Positions 29,106-39,563 of a DNA stretch of 64,000 nt are shown piece by piece. The stretch's first letter is position 1; the number at the start of each line of letters is the position of its first letter. The stretch is taken from assembly GCA_938035945.1 (NCBI GenBank), contig CALHOU010000029.1:1-64000 (forward strand), written 5' to 3'. The stretch is from an uncultured Granulosicoccaceae bacterium. Its GTDB lineage: Bacteria > Pseudomonadota > Gammaproteobacteria > Granulosicoccales > Granulosicoccaceae. The position numbers were made by a program, and so were the translations under genes. The notes under the pieces were generated by a model. The model saw only the letters and a list, made by a program, of their open reading frames with translations. It was not told the origin of the DNA and searched no databases.

Positions 29106-30020
29106 TTAAGAACCTAACACCTCACCCGCCTTCAGCCCTGTACGTGAAGCGTAGTCTGCCGCTGACTCTTTGCCCGCATCAGCTTTCACCCGCATCACCT
29201 GAATCGAACCGCCATTCCCAGCAACAGTAAACTGCTTATCATCAACACTGATAATCTCGCCGGGAGCTCCAGCCGAATCACTCAACAACCGCGCTTCAAA
29301 TACACTAAGCTGCTCTGCGTTTCTAAGCGTCCACGCACCCGGCTGAGGAATACCAGCACGAATGATGTTGTATACCTCTTGAGCCGGCTTTGCCCAGTCG
29401 ATCTCCGCCTGTTTCTTACCAAACCACGACTCATAGGTGCCATCTGATAAATTTTGTTCAACGCGCGGCGCTTTGTTATCACGAACCAAGTCCAGCGATT
29501 CGATCATGGCGTCGACTCCCATTGGGAACAACTTGTTGAAGTACACATCAGCCAAGGTTTCATCGGCACCGATATCGCAGGTCTTCTGCATCAAAATGGG
29601 CCCTTCATCCAAGCCTTCATTGGGCCAAAAAATACTCAAACCTGTTTCAGTCGCACCCATTGCAATTGGCCAATTAATCGACGACGGCCCTCTGTGCATG
29701 GGCAACAATGACGGATGGTATTGAAACGAACCAAGCTTTGGTGCATCAAGCACTGGCTGCGGCACGAACAATAGAACGTAAGCCATCATACAAACATCGG
29801 CATCGAAACTTTTCATCAATTCAAGCGCTTCATCGGTTTTCCATGAGGCAGGCTGATGAACTGGCAAACCCTTTTCCAGCGCGAGGGCTTTTATCGGGTC
29901 GACCGGCCTGCCCTCTTTGTCCGGCGCTGTGCACACAGCCACAACATCTTCACCACGCTCAAGCAGTTTTTCTAAAACGGCTTGTCCAAAAGCTTGTTGA
30001 CCGTGTACAACAATTCTCAT
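29106..30020 (-). CDS. 10-formyl-THF hydrolase/formyltransferase-like protein
   Basis: A 304-residue protein of the formyltransferase fold. It resembles the N-terminal hydrolase domain of 10-formyl-THF dehydrogenase (ALDH1L) more than Met-tRNA formyltransferase. Catalytic His102 is in YHPSLLPMHRG and catalytic Asp138 in GLDEGPIL, with the same 36-residue spacing as His106/Asp142 of the rat enzyme. INWPIAMGATETGLSIFW and WAKPAQEVYNIIRAG are further matches. The C-terminal 90 residues form the usual small barrel domain (PGAWTLRNAEQL). It is encoded one base after frc, so translation is probably coupled. It might hydrolyse 10-formyl-THF to formate or move a formyl group between THF and another acceptor such as CoA; this cannot be decided from sequence. 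Confidence 0.8.
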   Translation of the reverse strand: MRIVVHGQQAFGQAVLEKLLERGEDVVAVCTAPDKEGRPVDPIKALALEKGLPVHQPASWKTDEALELMKSFDADVCMMAYVLLFVPQPVLDAPKLGSFQYHPSLLPMHRGPSSINWPIAMGATETGLSIFWPNEGLDEGPILMQKTCDIGADETLADVYFNKLFPMGVDAMIESLDLVRDNKAPRVEQNLSDGTYESWFGKKQAEIDWAKPAQEVYNIIRAGIPQPGAWTLRNAEQLSVFEARLLSDSAGAPGEIISVDDKQFTVAGNGGSIQVMRVKADAGKESAADYASRTGLKAGEVLGS

Positions 30021-30021
30021 A

Positions 30022-31269
30022 TTAGATTGCTCCCTCTGTTTTCATGGATTCAATATCGCTGGCTGAGTAGCCTAAGACGGATTGCAAGACATCCTCAGTG
30101 TGTTCACCTAACAACGGTGATCGTTCAACATCTACTGGCGAATCAGATAATTTAATAGGACAGCCAACCGTAAGGTATTTGCCACGCTCCGGATGATCTA
30201 CTTCCACAATGGTGCCGGTTTCGCGAAGTGAAGGTTCCTCGGCAATCTCTTTCATCGACAAAATGGGACCAACTGGGATGTTGAGTGGATTACAAATTTC
30301 CATCACATCAAATTTGTTTTTGGTTTTAGTCCACGCTTCAACCGCATCGAACACTTCGTTTAAGCGCGGTAGACGGGCTGCAGGTGTCGCAAAATCTTCA
30401 TGCTCTTTCCATTCAGGCTTGCCGATCACATCGCATACGTTTTTCCACACCGCCGCTTGGGTGATGAAGTAGGTGTAGGCATTTGGATCGGTTTCCCAGC
30501 CTTTACACTTTAATATCCGTCCCGGTTGACCACCACCAGAGTCGTTACCAGCTCTAGGCGTTGCATCCCCGAATGCGTGGCCTTCGCCAAATTGTGAATA
30601 TTCCTCCAGTGGGCCTGCATCTAAACGTTGTTGGTCACGCAATTTAACGCGACATAAATTAAGTACACCGTCTTGCATAGGCGCAAGTACCTTTTGACCT
30701 TTACCGCTTTTTTCACGTTGGAAAAGTGCAGTAACAATGCCCAGAGCCAGATGCAGGCCAGTTCCCGAATCACCGATTTGCGCACCGGTAACTAACGGAA
30801 CGCCATCTCTAAATCCAGTGGTTGAGGCGGAACCACCAGCGCACTGAGCAATGTTTTCATAGACTTTACAGTCTTCGTATGGTCCGGGGCCAAAGCCTTT
30901 AACTGAGGCTAGAATAATTCGAGGATTTAATTCCTGTATGCGCTCCCACGAAAAGCCCATCCGATCAAGCGCACCAGGTGCGAAATTTTCAACCATCACA
31001 TCACACTCTTTGACGAGTTTTTCCAGCACTTCTTTACCGCTGTCGGTTTTGGTGTTCAGCGTAATCGAACGCTTATTGTGATTAAGCATGGTGAAATAAA
31101 GCGAATCGGCACCTTCAACGTCAACCAACTGTTTACGCGTTGCATCGCCGACGCCAGGTCGCTCAACCTTAATAACATCGGCGCCGAAGAAACCCAGAAG
31201 CTGGGTACAAGTGGGACCAGATTGGACGTGAGTGAAATCCAGAATTTTAACGCCGTCAAGTGCTTTCAT
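30022..31269 (-). CDS. frc: Formyl-CoA:oxalate CoA-transferase
   Basis: Class III CoA-transferase that moves CoA from formyl-CoA to oxalate. 415 residues. The catalytic aspartate is Asp167 in [12 protein letters not shown], matching Asp169 of the Oxalobacter enzyme. Other near-identical stretches are [52 protein letters not shown] and [17 protein letters not shown], the last containing the glycine loop of formyl-CoA transferases. The match is specific to Frc rather than the broader CaiB/BaiF family. It lies between oxc and the formyltransferase-like gene. Confidence 0.95.
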   Translation of the reverse strand: MKALDGVKILDFTHVQSGPTCTQLLGFFGADVIKVERPGVGDATRKQLVDVEGADSLYFTMLNHNKRSITLNTKTDSGKEVLEKLVKECDVMVENFAPGALDRMGFSWERIQELNPRIILASVKGFGPGPYEDCKVYENIAQCAGGSASTTGFRDGVPLVTGAQIGDSGTGLHLALGIVTALFQREKSGKGQKVLAPMQDGVLNLCRVKLRDQQRLDAGPLEEYSQFGEGHAFGDATPRAGNDSGGGQPGRILKCKGWETDPNAYTYFITQAAVWKNVCDVIGKPEWKEHEDFATPAARLPRLNEVFDAVEAWTKTKNKFDVMEICNPLNIPVGPILSMKEIAEEPSLRETGTIVEVDHPERGKYLTVGCPIKLSDSPVDVERSPLLGEHTEDVLQSVLGYSASDIESMKTEGAI

Positions 31270-31346
31270 TGTGTAATAACCTAATCAAATAATTTAAATG
31301 CTATTGTAGTCGGTGCGCCTTTCCAAAGGTCGTCGGCAGATACTTT

Positions 31347-33095
31347 TTACGACCTTTTTACCTTGCTTTGCGGATTCAGGTTGCCTATTCGTCCACTCTC
31401 GGTTCCAGCCGTTTCATCAATAACCGCATTGACCAATGTTGGCTTACCAGAATTCATTGCTTTGTTGACAGCTGCGGTGAGTTCATCGCGGGAAGTTGCG
31501 TGTGCGCCAACACCACCAAAGGCTTCCATCATTTTATCGTAGCGAATATCTTTGACAAACACAGTAGGCGCAACGTCTTCACCACCAGTGGGATTAACAT
31601 CTGTACCGCGGTATATTCCATTGTTGTTGAACACAACAATGCAAACTGGCAAGTTATATCGGCAAATGGTTTCTATTTCCATGCCGGAAAATCCAAATGC
31701 ACTATCCCCTTCAACGGCCAACACCGGGTTACCCGTTTCGACTGCAGCGGCCACAGCCGCACCCATGCCAATACCCATGATGCCCCACGTGCCAACATCG
31801 ATGCGCTTACGCGGCTTGTACATATCAATAATACTTCGAGCAAAATCTAGCGTGTTTGCACCTTCATTAACCAAGATCGCATCCGGACGGTTTTTAATAA
31901 TTTCCTTGAGCGCGCCAAGCGCTGAATGATAATCCATCGGATTAGTATCACTTCCAAGACGTTGGCGCATCTTTTCAAGGTTGCCATCGCGCTTATCTTT
32001 AATAGCAACAATCCAGTCGCTCGGTGGTGCAGACCAACCAACGCCCATACCCGCAAGCATGGCATCCAGACAAGAACCGATGTCGCCAACCAATGGGGCC
32101 GCTATTTCAACATTGCTATCCATCTCTTTGGGATCGATATCGATTTGAATAAATCTTTTCGACCCAGGCTCTCCCCAGCTCTTACCTTTACCATGAGATA
32201 ACAACCAATTTAATCGCGCCCCAATCATGACGACAACATCAGACTTTGCTAACGCCAACGAGCGCGCAGCGCCGGCTGACTGAGGATGGTCGTCAGGCAA
32301 CAAACCTTTCGCCATGCTCATTGGTAAATAGGGTATGCCGCTTTTTTCTACAAAATCTTTAACCGTATCGTCTACTTGTGCATAAGCTGCACCCTTGCCC
32401 AGAATAATAAGTGGACGTTTAGCATCTTTTAATACGGTAAGCGCTCGTTCAACAGCGTCAGGGGCCGGAATTTGTTTTGGCGCAGGATCTATAACTTGGA
32501 CCAACGATCGGCTGCCTTTTTCTGCATCCATAACTTGCCCAAACAATTTCGCTGGTAAGTCAAGATAAACACCTCCTGGCCTACCAGATACAGCAGAGCG
32601 AATAGCACGCGCGACCGCAATACCGATATCTTCCGCATGCAATACTCTATACGCAGCCTTGCATAAGGGCTTGGCAATGGCGAGCTGGTCCATCTCTTCA
32701 TAGTCGCCTTGTTGTAGATCTACAATTTCTCGTTCAGAAGAACCCGACAGCAAAATCATCGGGAAGCAATTGGTGGTGGCGTTAGACAGTGCAGTCAAAC
32801 CATTTAGAAATCCTGGTGCCGAGACAGTTAAACAAAGGCCAGGCTTACCCGTTAAGTAACCCGCAATAGCGGCGGCATTCCCTGCATGTTGTTCATGCCG
32901 AAACGAAAAAACTCGCATACCGGCAGCTTGCGCTAAACGACCAAAGTCTGTGATTGGAATACCTGGAACACCGTATATGTTGTTCAATCCATTTTTTTGG
33001 AAGGCATCAATTAATAAATGAAACCCATCTGTAAAATCACCCGTCTCTCCATCTTTGGAAATTTTCGATATTAGCGCCTTCTCTTCAACAGACAT
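31347..33095 (-). CDS. oxc: Oxalyl-CoA decarboxylase
   Basis: Thiamine diphosphate enzyme converting oxalyl-CoA to formyl-CoA and CO2. 582 residues from the ATG at 33095, which has GAGGTG seven bases upstream; a GTG at 33104 is the frame's other start. The cofactor-activating glutamate is in [10 protein letters not shown], and the ThDP-binding motif is [20 protein letters not shown] followed by NNNG. The family stretches [31 protein letters not shown] and [16 protein letters not shown] are almost identical to Oxalobacter Oxc. It follows the GntR regulator gene (gap 89) and precedes frc (gap 77), forming the core of the oxalate pathway. Confidence 0.96.
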   Translation of the reverse strand: MSVEEKALISKISKDGETGDFTDGFHLLIDAFQKNGLNNIYGVPGIPITDFGRLAQAAGMRVFSFRHEQHAGNAAAIAGYLTGKPGLCLTVSAPGFLNGLTALSNATTNCFPMILLSGSSEREIVDLQQGDYEEMDQLAIAKPLCKAAYRVLHAEDIGIAVARAIRSAVSGRPGGVYLDLPAKLFGQVMDAEKGSRSLVQVIDPAPKQIPAPDAVERALTVLKDAKRPLIILGKGAAYAQVDDTVKDFVEKSGIPYLPMSMAKGLLPDDHPQSAGAARSLALAKSDVVVMIGARLNWLLSHGKGKSWGEPGSKRFIQIDIDPKEMDSNVEIAAPLVGDIGSCLDAMLAGMGVGWSAPPSDWIVAIKDKRDGNLEKMRQRLGSDTNPMDYHSALGALKEIIKNRPDAILVNEGANTLDFARSIIDMYKPRKRIDVGTWGIMGIGMGAAVAAAVETGNPVLAVEGDSAFGFSGMEIETICRYNLPVCIVVFNNNGIYRGTDVNPTGGEDVAPTVFVKDIRYDKMMEAFGGVGAHATSRDELTAAVNKAMNSGKPTLVNAVIDETAGTESGRIGNLNPQSKVKRS

Positions 33096-33184
33096 TTTTT
33101 TCACCTCAAATTAGTTTTATAACGAGCGAGCTTAGCTTGCAAAACTGGGAACAACTACGTGCGCGAACTATGCTCTTGTATGAA

Positions 33185-33877
33185 CTAGTCCAGATAATAA
33201 ACATGCTTCTCGACGTGCTCAGCAAGCTTCAGCGCGTGTTCTCTAACCAGCTTTTCAACTTTGGCAGTTTCACGATTCATCAGTGCTTCTATAATCCGCA
33301 TGTGATCAATGATTGATTGAATCGTTCTATCCGGATCTTTAATGGTACTGGAGCGAATAGAGTGCATATGTGCAAACGATAATCGAGCAGTCGAAATTAA
33401 AAAATCATTTTTACTCAGTGAAATAATATCTTGATGGAACTTGATATTGTTTTCCGAGTACTCATCAATACGGGCGCCATCAGATCTTCTATCAGCTTGA
33501 TAGCCGTTACAGCGAATTCGAAAAGATTCTAATTCTTTGTCGCTTGCATGCAGTGTTGCCAATCTTGCTGCCATAGATTCCAGTGCAGCCCATACTTGGA
33601 TTATTTCCACAATTTCGCGCTTGGTTTTGCGTACCACAAATGTACCGCGACGAGGTATGTTTTTAACCAACCCTTCTTGCTCAAGTCTGGACAACGCTTC
33701 TCGAACGGGCGTGCGACTCACTCCTAACATGTCTGCTAGTTTGCGTTCGTCCAATTTAGGCGGCTCTTTAACAGAGTAAATATCCATCGATATAACCGCC
33801 GTACGCAAAGCATCAAATACGCGGTCTTTTAATCCCGGGTCACTTTGAATAGGTTTAATTCGCAAATCGTCAGTCAT
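33185..33877 (-). CDS. GntR-family transcriptional regulator (FadR/FCD type)
   Basis: DNA-binding regulator of about 230 residues. An N-terminal winged helix (ERKLADMLGVSRTPVREALSRLEQEGLV, then PRRGTFVV) is followed by an all-helical FCD effector domain with potential metal ligands (NIKFHQDI near the middle, MRIIEALMNRE and VREHALKLAEHVEKH at the end). FCD regulators usually sense organic acids. The frame opens with a TTG at 33895; ATG at 33877 is used here, and the choice is open because neither has a strong ribosome site. It lies between the transporter and oxc, so it probably controls this block through the TGGTAT-N5-ATACCA sites described below. Confidence 0.88.
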   Translation of the reverse strand: MTDDLRIKPIQSDPGLKDRVFDALRTAVISMDIYSVKEPPKLDERKLADMLGVSRTPVREALSRLEQEGLVKNIPRRGTFVVRKTKREIVEIIQVWAALESMAARLATLHASDKELESFRIRCNGYQADRRSDGARIDEYSENNIKFHQDIISLSKNDFLISTARLSFAHMHSIRSSTIKDPDRTIQSIIDHMRIIEALMNRETAKVEKLVREHALKLAEHVEKHVYYLD

Positions 33878-33902
33878 ACTCTGTTTATTATTCAAGCATC
33901 AA

Positions 33903-35420
33903 TTACACAGCGGCCGCCGCGGCAGCTTTGCGTTTTTTGTATTTCAAATAAACGGGGTACGCGATTAGCAATACAGCTAAAAATACACACGTACCACTAA
34001 TTGGGCGCGTTACAAAGGTTGAGAAATCACCGTGCGAGGCAAGCAGTGATTGCCTTAGCGAGCGTTCTGCTAATGGACCTAGCACGATTGCCAACACCGC
34101 AGGCGCAACGGGGTAATTAAGTTTTCGTAGCAGATAGCCAACGATGCCAAACAAAAACATGAGCCAAACATCGTGCATTGTTTGTGTCGGAGCGTAGCCA
34201 CCCACGATGCAAAGTATGTAGATCACCGGCGCAAGAATGGTAAATGGCATGGTGAGCACTTTGACAAATACAGGAATAAACGCCAAGTTGATAATAAGCG
34301 TGACAAAATTAGCAATATAAAGTGAGCCGATAAGTCCCCACACGAAATCAGGATGCTCTGTAAAAAGTAATGGTCCGGGTCGCAAGCCCCAAATGATCAT
34401 CCCACCTAATAAAATGGCGGTCGTTGGCGAACCGGGAATACCGAGTGTGATCATCGGCAACATGGAGCCTGTTGAAGCTGCATTATTCGCAGCCTCAGGT
34501 GCGGCAACACCTGCAACATTCCCTTTACCAAAACTGTCCGGGTCTTTAGAGAACGTTTTCGCTAAACCATAGGACATTAATGAAGCTGGTGTTGCACCGG
34601 CCGCCGGCAGGGTTCCAACAAAATAACCAAGTACCGAACCCAAGGTCGTTGTACCTATATAGGATTTGACTTCTTTAATGTTATTGATCAAAGAGCGGAA
34701 AGACATTTTGACTTTATGTACTGTCACTTTGCCTTGGGATGTTTCTAGCGTCCAAAGCATTTCCCCGATACCGTATATTCCAATGGCTAGCACAAGAAAG
34801 TTAATTCCGTGCATAAACCCTGAGATATCACCAAAGATGAGTCGTGGTTTACCAGAGATTATGTCCAAGCCAATGGTTGCTAGCACTAGCCCGATAAGGA
34901 TTGAAAATATAGTTTTTGGAATATCGTCTCCACCTAAGCCAATAAACGTAGCAAATGCCAAAAGCATCAAGGCAAATTCTTCAGGCGGTCCGAATTTCAA
35001 TGCAAAAGAAGCCAGGGGTGGAGCGAACAAGGTGAATAACACAACCGAAATAGTGCCACCAATAAACGATGCAATCGCTGCCGCTGTTAGTGCTTTATCG
35101 GCCTGACCGGACTGCGCCAACGGCCTGCCATCAAACACGGTAGCCACCGCCGTGGATGCGCCGGGTATGCCTAATGTGATTGAACTTATGGCGCCACCAT
35201 ACATGGCACCGTAATAGATCGCGGCCAGAAAAATAATCGCAGACGTTGGTGGAACCAAAAAAGTAATGGGCAGGAGAATGGCGACCCCGTTAACCGAACC
35301 CAATCCGGGCATGGCACCAACGAGTAAACCGACCGCGCAACCAATGATGATCATGGTTAAATTTAGCGGTTGTAGCGCTTCGAGTATCCCGGCGCCCAAT
35401 AAAGCTAATACCGAATCCAT
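33903..35420 (-). CDS. tctA: Tripartite tricarboxylate transporter large membrane subunit TctA
   Basis: Large integral membrane protein, 505 residues with about twelve spans. Signature segments of the TctA family are visible: VGAMPGLGSVNGVAILLPITF near residue 37-57, AIYYGAMYGGAISSITLGIPG near residue 67-88, and the repeat MITLGIPGSPTTAILLGGMI near residue 325-345. It begins immediately after the tctB stop with no gap and ends seven bases before the regulator. TTT systems use a soluble binding protein to import carboxylates with an ion gradient. The location between SucCD-like and oxalate enzymes suggests oxalate or a related dicarboxylate as substrate. Confidence 0.92.
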   Translation of the reverse strand: MDSVLALLGAGILEALQPLNLTMIIIGCAVGLLVGAMPGLGSVNGVAILLPITFLVPPTSAIIFLAAIYYGAMYGGAISSITLGIPGASTAVATVFDGRPLAQSGQADKALTAAAIASFIGGTISVVLFTLFAPPLASFALKFGPPEEFALMLLAFATFIGLGGDDIPKTIFSILIGLVLATIGLDIISGKPRLIFGDISGFMHGINFLVLAIGIYGIGEMLWTLETSQGKVTVHKVKMSFRSLINNIKEVKSYIGTTTLGSVLGYFVGTLPAAGATPASLMSYGLAKTFSKDPDSFGKGNVAGVAAPEAANNAASTGSMLPMITLGIPGSPTTAILLGGMIIWGLRPGPLLFTEHPDFVWGLIGSLYIANFVTLIINLAFIPVFVKVLTMPFTILAPVIYILCIVGGYAPTQTMHDVWLMFLFGIVGYLLRKLNYPVAPAVLAIVLGPLAERSLRQSLLASHGDFSTFVTRPISGTCVFLAVLLIAYPVYLKYKKRKAAAAAAV

Positions 35421-36119
35421 TTACTGGGCTCCTTCAGTTGTTGATGGCGACGCAGTTGGTTCAGCGCCTGCATCGGAAACCATCGCAACCGATTTCGCGC
35501 TAGCACGCTTTTTAAACCACCGAGATAACCAGTAAGCCAATACAGCAAAAACAAGTACAACCGGTATGAACACTATTGAATACTGCAATGTTGCTAATCG
35601 CTCGCCAAAGCTTCTTGCATAAATTAGATCGTACACTGGGTAAAAGGCAGGGTCGGTTATGGCTTTAGGCAATGGAATTGTAAGCGCAACTTCAAATAAG
35701 CAAAATATAAAAAATGGAATGCAAATAGCCAAAGACAAGGTTAAAGCCCATGAATGCCGACCGACAACACGCAGGTAAAACAATAAGAACACAATGAGGG
35801 ACGGGTAAATTCCAATAAACTGGGTACCGATAAGCAAACCTAGAATAGCACCGGCAGATACGCCCACAACAACAATTGTTTGTGCGCTCATATAAGGTTC
35901 TAGCGAATTGGATTCGGGTGTGATTCGCTTTACCCACCGATAAATCGTTAGCAAGCAGGTTACCAGCATGCCTGCTGACAACCAAAAGGGCCACGCACCA
36001 GAACCAGGCCCCTTGCCCTCTATCCAACCAATATTCAATTCGGCGCTTTTGACCATCAAACCGATGGAACACAGCGCCAGAATAATCGCAAACAACAGTT
36101 CAGCTGTTCTAACAGTCAT
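35421..36119 (-). CDS. tctB: Tripartite tricarboxylate transporter small membrane subunit TctB
   Basis: Small membrane subunit of a TTT transporter. 232 residues, longer than the usual 150-180 because of a hydrophilic C-terminal tail (ASAKSVAMVSDAGAEPT). The family hallmark GPGSGAWPFWLSAGML is near residue 38-53. Further spans include VVGVSAGAILGLLIG and a last one near residue 190-210. It is directly coupled to tctA. The sequence of TctB proteins is poorly conserved, and the assignment depends on the hallmark motif plus neighbours. Confidence 0.85.
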   Translation of the reverse strand: MTVRTAELLFAIILALCSIGLMVKSAELNIGWIEGKGPGSGAWPFWLSAGMLVTCLLTIYRWVKRITPESNSLEPYMSAQTIVVVGVSAGAILGLLIGTQFIGIYPSLIVFLLFYLRVVGRHSWALTLSLAICIPFFIFCLFEVALTIPLPKAITDPAFYPVYDLIYARSFGERLATLQYSIVFIPVVLVFAVLAYWLSRWFKKRASAKSVAMVSDAGAEPTASPSTTEGAQ

Positions 36120-36236
36120 GCTCGTACAGATTCTCTTTCTTTGATAGTGATGGTGTTTGGTGCTTTACATAGTTCAAATGGAGTGCGTCCTTGCTCTCCA
36201 CTAGACTTACATAAACAGACTATTCAAACGTAGAAA

Positions 36237-37232
36237 CTACTCGCCAGTTATCGCAGCAGCACCTACTGCTTCAATTAAATCAACGTGACGCTTTAGTTGA
36301 ACAGTATGGAACTCCGCCAAGTCATCACCTGCGGACCATTCACCACAATCAAGACCATCATCAACACAGAATTGTTGCCATTCATCTGATTCGAATACTT
36401 GTTTAAACAAATCAATGTACCAGGCTTGAGCATCGGCAGACATGCCTGGAGGTCCATTTAAAGAACGCTGCATATAGTACTCAATGTCTATACCCAACTC
36501 TTTCGCCGTTGGAATATCCGGATAAGCCGGTAGACGTTCAGCGGTAAATTGAACAAGCGGCTTTGTATTACCAGCACGGTAAAATTCGTTCTGCTCAGCA
36601 GGATTATTAACCGTTGAGTTAATGTGCTTACCAACCAAGTTTTTGGCAACTGTGCCGCCACCAGGAAAAGGAATGTAGGTAACGTCGTAACCAAATTCCT
36701 TTTCCATCATTGCAGTCAGGATTGAATCTTCCTGACCAGAACCAGTTCCTCCCACTTTCCAGTCAATGCCAGCAGCCTTAACCGCTGCAACATAACTATC
36801 AAGATCGGTTATGTCTTTATCATCGGTGTGAACCCACAATAAAAAGTTATCGATCGCCATACGACCAATGGGCGTAAATTTAGAAACATCAACGCCCAAA
36901 TCTTTTTGTATGACCGGTGTGGTGTAGAAGCTATTGAGTGTTACCAGAACCGTGTGATCATCACCTGCTTTGTCTTGCAAGTAACGTAAGGCTTCAGCAC
37001 CTGATCCACCTGGCTTGTTGATGGGTATAACTGGACGCGGTGATAAATCTTTCTTTTCGATTAAGCCTTGAATTAAGCGAGCGATTTGATCAGCACCACC
37101 ACCGGTTCCGGCCATGATAATCATTTCAATGGGTTTTCTTGGAGACCATTCAGCCAAGGCAGACGCTGAAAATGTCATTGCGGTAGTTGCTGCTACGACC
37201 ATAGGCAGTAACGGTTTGACGAACTTTTTCAT
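36237..37232 (-). CDS. tctC: Tripartite tricarboxylate transporter periplasmic binding protein TctC
   Basis: Periplasmic solute-binding protein, 331 residues from ATG 37232, which has GGAGG six bases upstream and gives a good signal peptide (LLPMVVAATTAMTFSASALA). The longer frame to 37286 overlaps nothing useful. TctC features include WSPRKPIEMIIMAGTGGGADQIAR, the substrate loop PINKPGGSGAEALRYL, and DWKVGGTGSGQEDSIL, PFPGGGTVAKNLVG, PTAKELGIDIEYYMQRSLNGP. A TGGTAT-N5-ATACCA dyad lies 55 bases upstream. Ligand identity is unknown; oxalate or another short carboxylate is inferred from the neighbours. Confidence 0.9.
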   Translation of the reverse strand: MKKFVKPLLPMVVAATTAMTFSASALAEWSPRKPIEMIIMAGTGGGADQIARLIQGLIEKKDLSPRPVIPINKPGGSGAEALRYLQDKAGDDHTVLVTLNSFYTTPVIQKDLGVDVSKFTPIGRMAIDNFLLWVHTDDKDITDLDSYVAAVKAAGIDWKVGGTGSGQEDSILTAMMEKEFGYDVTYIPFPGGGTVAKNLVGKHINSTVNNPAEQNEFYRAGNTKPLVQFTAERLPAYPDIPTAKELGIDIEYYMQRSLNGPPGMSADAQAWYIDLFKQVFESDEWQQFCVDDGLDCGEWSAGDDLAEFHTVQLKRHVDLIEAVGAAAITGE

Positions 37233-37286
37233 GTATTCCTCCATCTGTTTTTTGTGCATCGCGGCGATGAAAAACCGGATGAGCAT

Positions 37287-37305
37287 GTGGTATTACGCAT
37301 ACCAA
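37287..37305. promoter_or_regulatory. Candidate GntR operator upstream of tctC
   Basis: Inverted repeat TGGTAT-TACGC-ATACCA at 37288-37304, 55 bases in front of the tctC ATG in the sucD-tctC gap. The same arms with the same five-base spacer occur upstream of sucC (39564-39582). FadR-type GntR proteins bind short dyads of this kind. Confidence 0.65.
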
Positions 37306-37366
37306 ATTTAAACGTACCCGACCAATTGCTTAATGTCAAAAGCACATTCAAAATAAAAACTTGTTG

Positions 37367-38254
37367 CTAAATTCTTGTGTGTGAGTTCAGCACTGAAAAC
37401 ACCTCTTTTCCTATATTTATTGGGGAATTAGCGATGACTACGCCTGCCGATTCCAACATTTCTTTCTTAACCGATGCCGTCCCCATTCCGTGCTTATGTA
37501 TAGCGCCTGCGTGTCCCATGCGTCTGTTATGTGGTGCAGAATGTCCCGCTATATAACTTACGATGGGCTTTTTATACTCGTTGTTAGTCAGAAACTCAGC
37601 AACCTGTTCCTCTGCAGTGCCACCAATTTCACCAACGAGAACAATACCTTCAGTCTGCTCGTCATGTTCAAACAATTCGAGAATATCAACAAAAGACATT
37701 CCGCCAACAGGGTCCGCGCCAATGCCCACACATGTGGATTGACCTAAACCATTCTTGCTTGTTTGAATAACGACTTCATAAGTTAAGGTACTCGATCGTG
37801 AAACGATACCCACGCGACCGGGTCGAAATATTTCAAGCGGCATGATCCCAACTTTGCATTGCTCAGGGGTTACAACACCTGGGCAGTTAGGACCCAGCAA
37901 CCGACTGTTTGAGTGAGCCAGGGCCGAGCGCACACGAACCATATCAAGGATGGGGATGCGTTCAGTGATGCACACAATTAGCGGTACATCAGCGTCTATC
38001 GCTTCGAGTATCGCCTTGGCTGCAAATGTCGGCGGCACAAGAATCAGGGTGGCGTTTGCTCCAGTTATCTCTATGGCTTCAGTAACGGTATTAAATACCG
38101 GCAAACCTAAGTGTGTGCTACCACCTTTACCCGGCGTGACACCGCCAACCACTTGTGTTCCTAAGGCAATGGCACGCTCACTATAGAACGTGGCTTGCTT
38201 GCCAGTGAAGCCTTGGCAGAGCAATTTCGTTTGCTTGTCTACTAATATCGCCAC
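37367..38254 (-). CDS. SucD-like acyl-CoA ligase alpha subunit
   Basis: Alpha subunit of a succinyl-CoA-synthetase-like (ADP-forming) ligase. The frame extends upstream to 38353, but homology to SucD begins at [18 protein letters not shown], so a GTG start at 38254 with AAGG seven bases upstream is chosen (295 residues, normal for SucD). The phosphorylated histidine is His248 in [12 protein letters not shown], matching His246 in E. coli. CoA-binding [15 protein letters not shown] and GGVTPGKGG are conserved. A Ser replaces the Gly in the usual SRSGTLTYE (here SRSSTLTYE). It begins ten bases after the SucC-like stop. Location next to a carboxylate transporter and oxc/frc suggests a substrate other than succinate. 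Confidence 0.85.
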   Translation of the reverse strand: MAILVDKQTKLLCQGFTGKQATFYSERAIALGTQVVGGVTPGKGGSTHLGLPVFNTVTEAIEITGANATLILVPPTFAAKAILEAIDADVPLIVCITERIPILDMVRVRSALAHSNSRLLGPNCPGVVTPEQCKVGIMPLEIFRPGRVGIVSRSSTLTYEVVIQTSKNGLGQSTCVGIGADPVGGMSFVDILELFEHDEQTEGIVLVGEIGGTAEEQVAEFLTNNEYKKPIVSYIAGHSAPHNRRMGHAGAIHKHGMGTASVKKEMLESAGVVIANSPINIGKEVFSVLNSHTRI

Positions 38255-38264
38255 GATGCGCCCT

Positions 38265-39527
38265 TCACGTTGAACTGGTTTCGCGTATATTAACCACACG
38301 CTGCCACCAACTTTTATGTGGCTTTGCCTCACTTTTAGATGCAAGAGCAGCACTGACCCCAGTTACGGCCTCCATGGCGTCAGCGAAATCTGATGTGACG
38401 TAGATGTCTGGCAATGATGCACTCAAACGTTGATTAGCAAGTGATGCGTTGGTTCCCGCTAACCTAACAACCATTGGAACAGCAATATTCTGTTGCTCAT
38501 TAATCACAAGGATCGCATCAGCAACGGCGTCGCAGCGCATGATTCCACCACCGATAATATTAATAAACAAAACGTTGACGCTCTGATTGTGCAACACCAG
38601 TTCGATCGCCTGACGAATGACATCAACACTAGATGATGGTGGTATATCTAAAAAGTTAGCAGGTTTTAATTCAGCATCATTAAGCGCATCAATAACAGCC
38701 ATTGCCAGGCCAGCGCCCGCAGAAACGGTGCCGACATTGCCTGAAAAATGTACGTAATTCAGACCTAGACACTTGGCTTTAAATTCAGACGCTGGAAGAT
38801 GATCGTAGGCTACCATTTGTTCTTCGTGACCTTGCCTAAACAAGGCATTGTCATCCCATGCAATCGCCGCATCCAGCACGCTTAATTCATCATGCTCGTT
38901 TAGCCCAATGGGGTTTAATTCTATTAAGGTTGCGTCTTTGTCAATAAAAATGGACAACAATGTATCGAGCATTTGATTGCATTCGGCAGCTGCGTTTGCA
39001 TCAAACCCAAGAAACTCGTTTATCTTGGTTGGCACTTGTGGGTTTGCTATATCAACGGGAAAGCGTTTTATAAGTTCAGGTGACTGCTGAGCTAACGACT
39101 CAATGCCAACGCCACCCTCATTAGAGGCAACAAAACTTAGCGATCCGGTATCGCTATCTATACAAAGAGCGATATACTTTTCATCACCCACTTGCACGAA
39201 CTCTTCGATATAAACGCTGTTAACCCGCTCCCCTGCTAATCCAGTTTGATCTGTAACTAATACATTCCCGATCATTTGTGCCGCACAGGCTTTAACTTGA
39301 GCAACGCTTTCCACGACGCGGATGCCACCGCGAGACTGACTATCATTTTTGAAATAGCCTTGCGCGCGGCCGCCAGCCTGAATCTGCGCTTTGACGACGA
39401 ATTTGGGCAGGTTTAGATCACTTGCAATGCGGGATGATTCTTCGACGCTCTTAGCCAGACCACCGCGAGGGATGCGCACACGGGCATCACGCAAAATGTT
39501 TTTTGCTTGATGCTCCGTAAGATTCAT
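38265..39527 (-). CDS. SucC-like acyl-CoA ligase beta subunit
   Basis: Beta subunit of a succinyl-CoA-synthetase/malate-thiokinase-like ligase, 420 residues against about 390 for SucC. It has an ATP-grasp N-terminus ([36 protein letters not shown]) and a ligase CoA domain. The loop that in SucC reads FLDVGGGA is FLDIPPSSS here (residues 292-300), which is a marked change in a normally invariant region near the active site. The following [16 protein letters not shown] resembles malate-CoA ligase more than SucC. The C-terminus adds about 30 polar residues ending TSST. It is most likely an energy-dependent activator of a carboxylic acid, possibly oxalate; the true substrate is unknown. Confidence 0.82.
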   Translation of the reverse strand: MNLTEHQAKNILRDARVRIPRGGLAKSVEESSRIASDLNLPKFVVKAQIQAGGRAQGYFKNDSQSRGGIRVVESVAQVKACAAQMIGNVLVTDQTGLAGERVNSVYIEEFVQVGDEKYIALCIDSDTGSLSFVASNEGGVGIESLAQQSPELIKRFPVDIANPQVPTKINEFLGFDANAAAECNQMLDTLLSIFIDKDATLIELNPIGLNEHDELSVLDAAIAWDDNALFRQGHEEQMVAYDHLPASEFKAKCLGLNYVHFSGNVGTVSAGAGLAMAVIDALNDAELKPANFLDIPPSSSVDVIRQAIELVLHNQSVNVLFINIIGGGIMRCDAVADAILVINEQQNIAVPMVVRLAGTNASLANQRLSASLPDIYVTSDFADAMEAVTGVSAALASKSEAKPHKSWWQRVVNIRETSST

Positions 39528-39563
39528 GCGTCAAGTACAACCATAGGTCGAATTTCATGAGCT

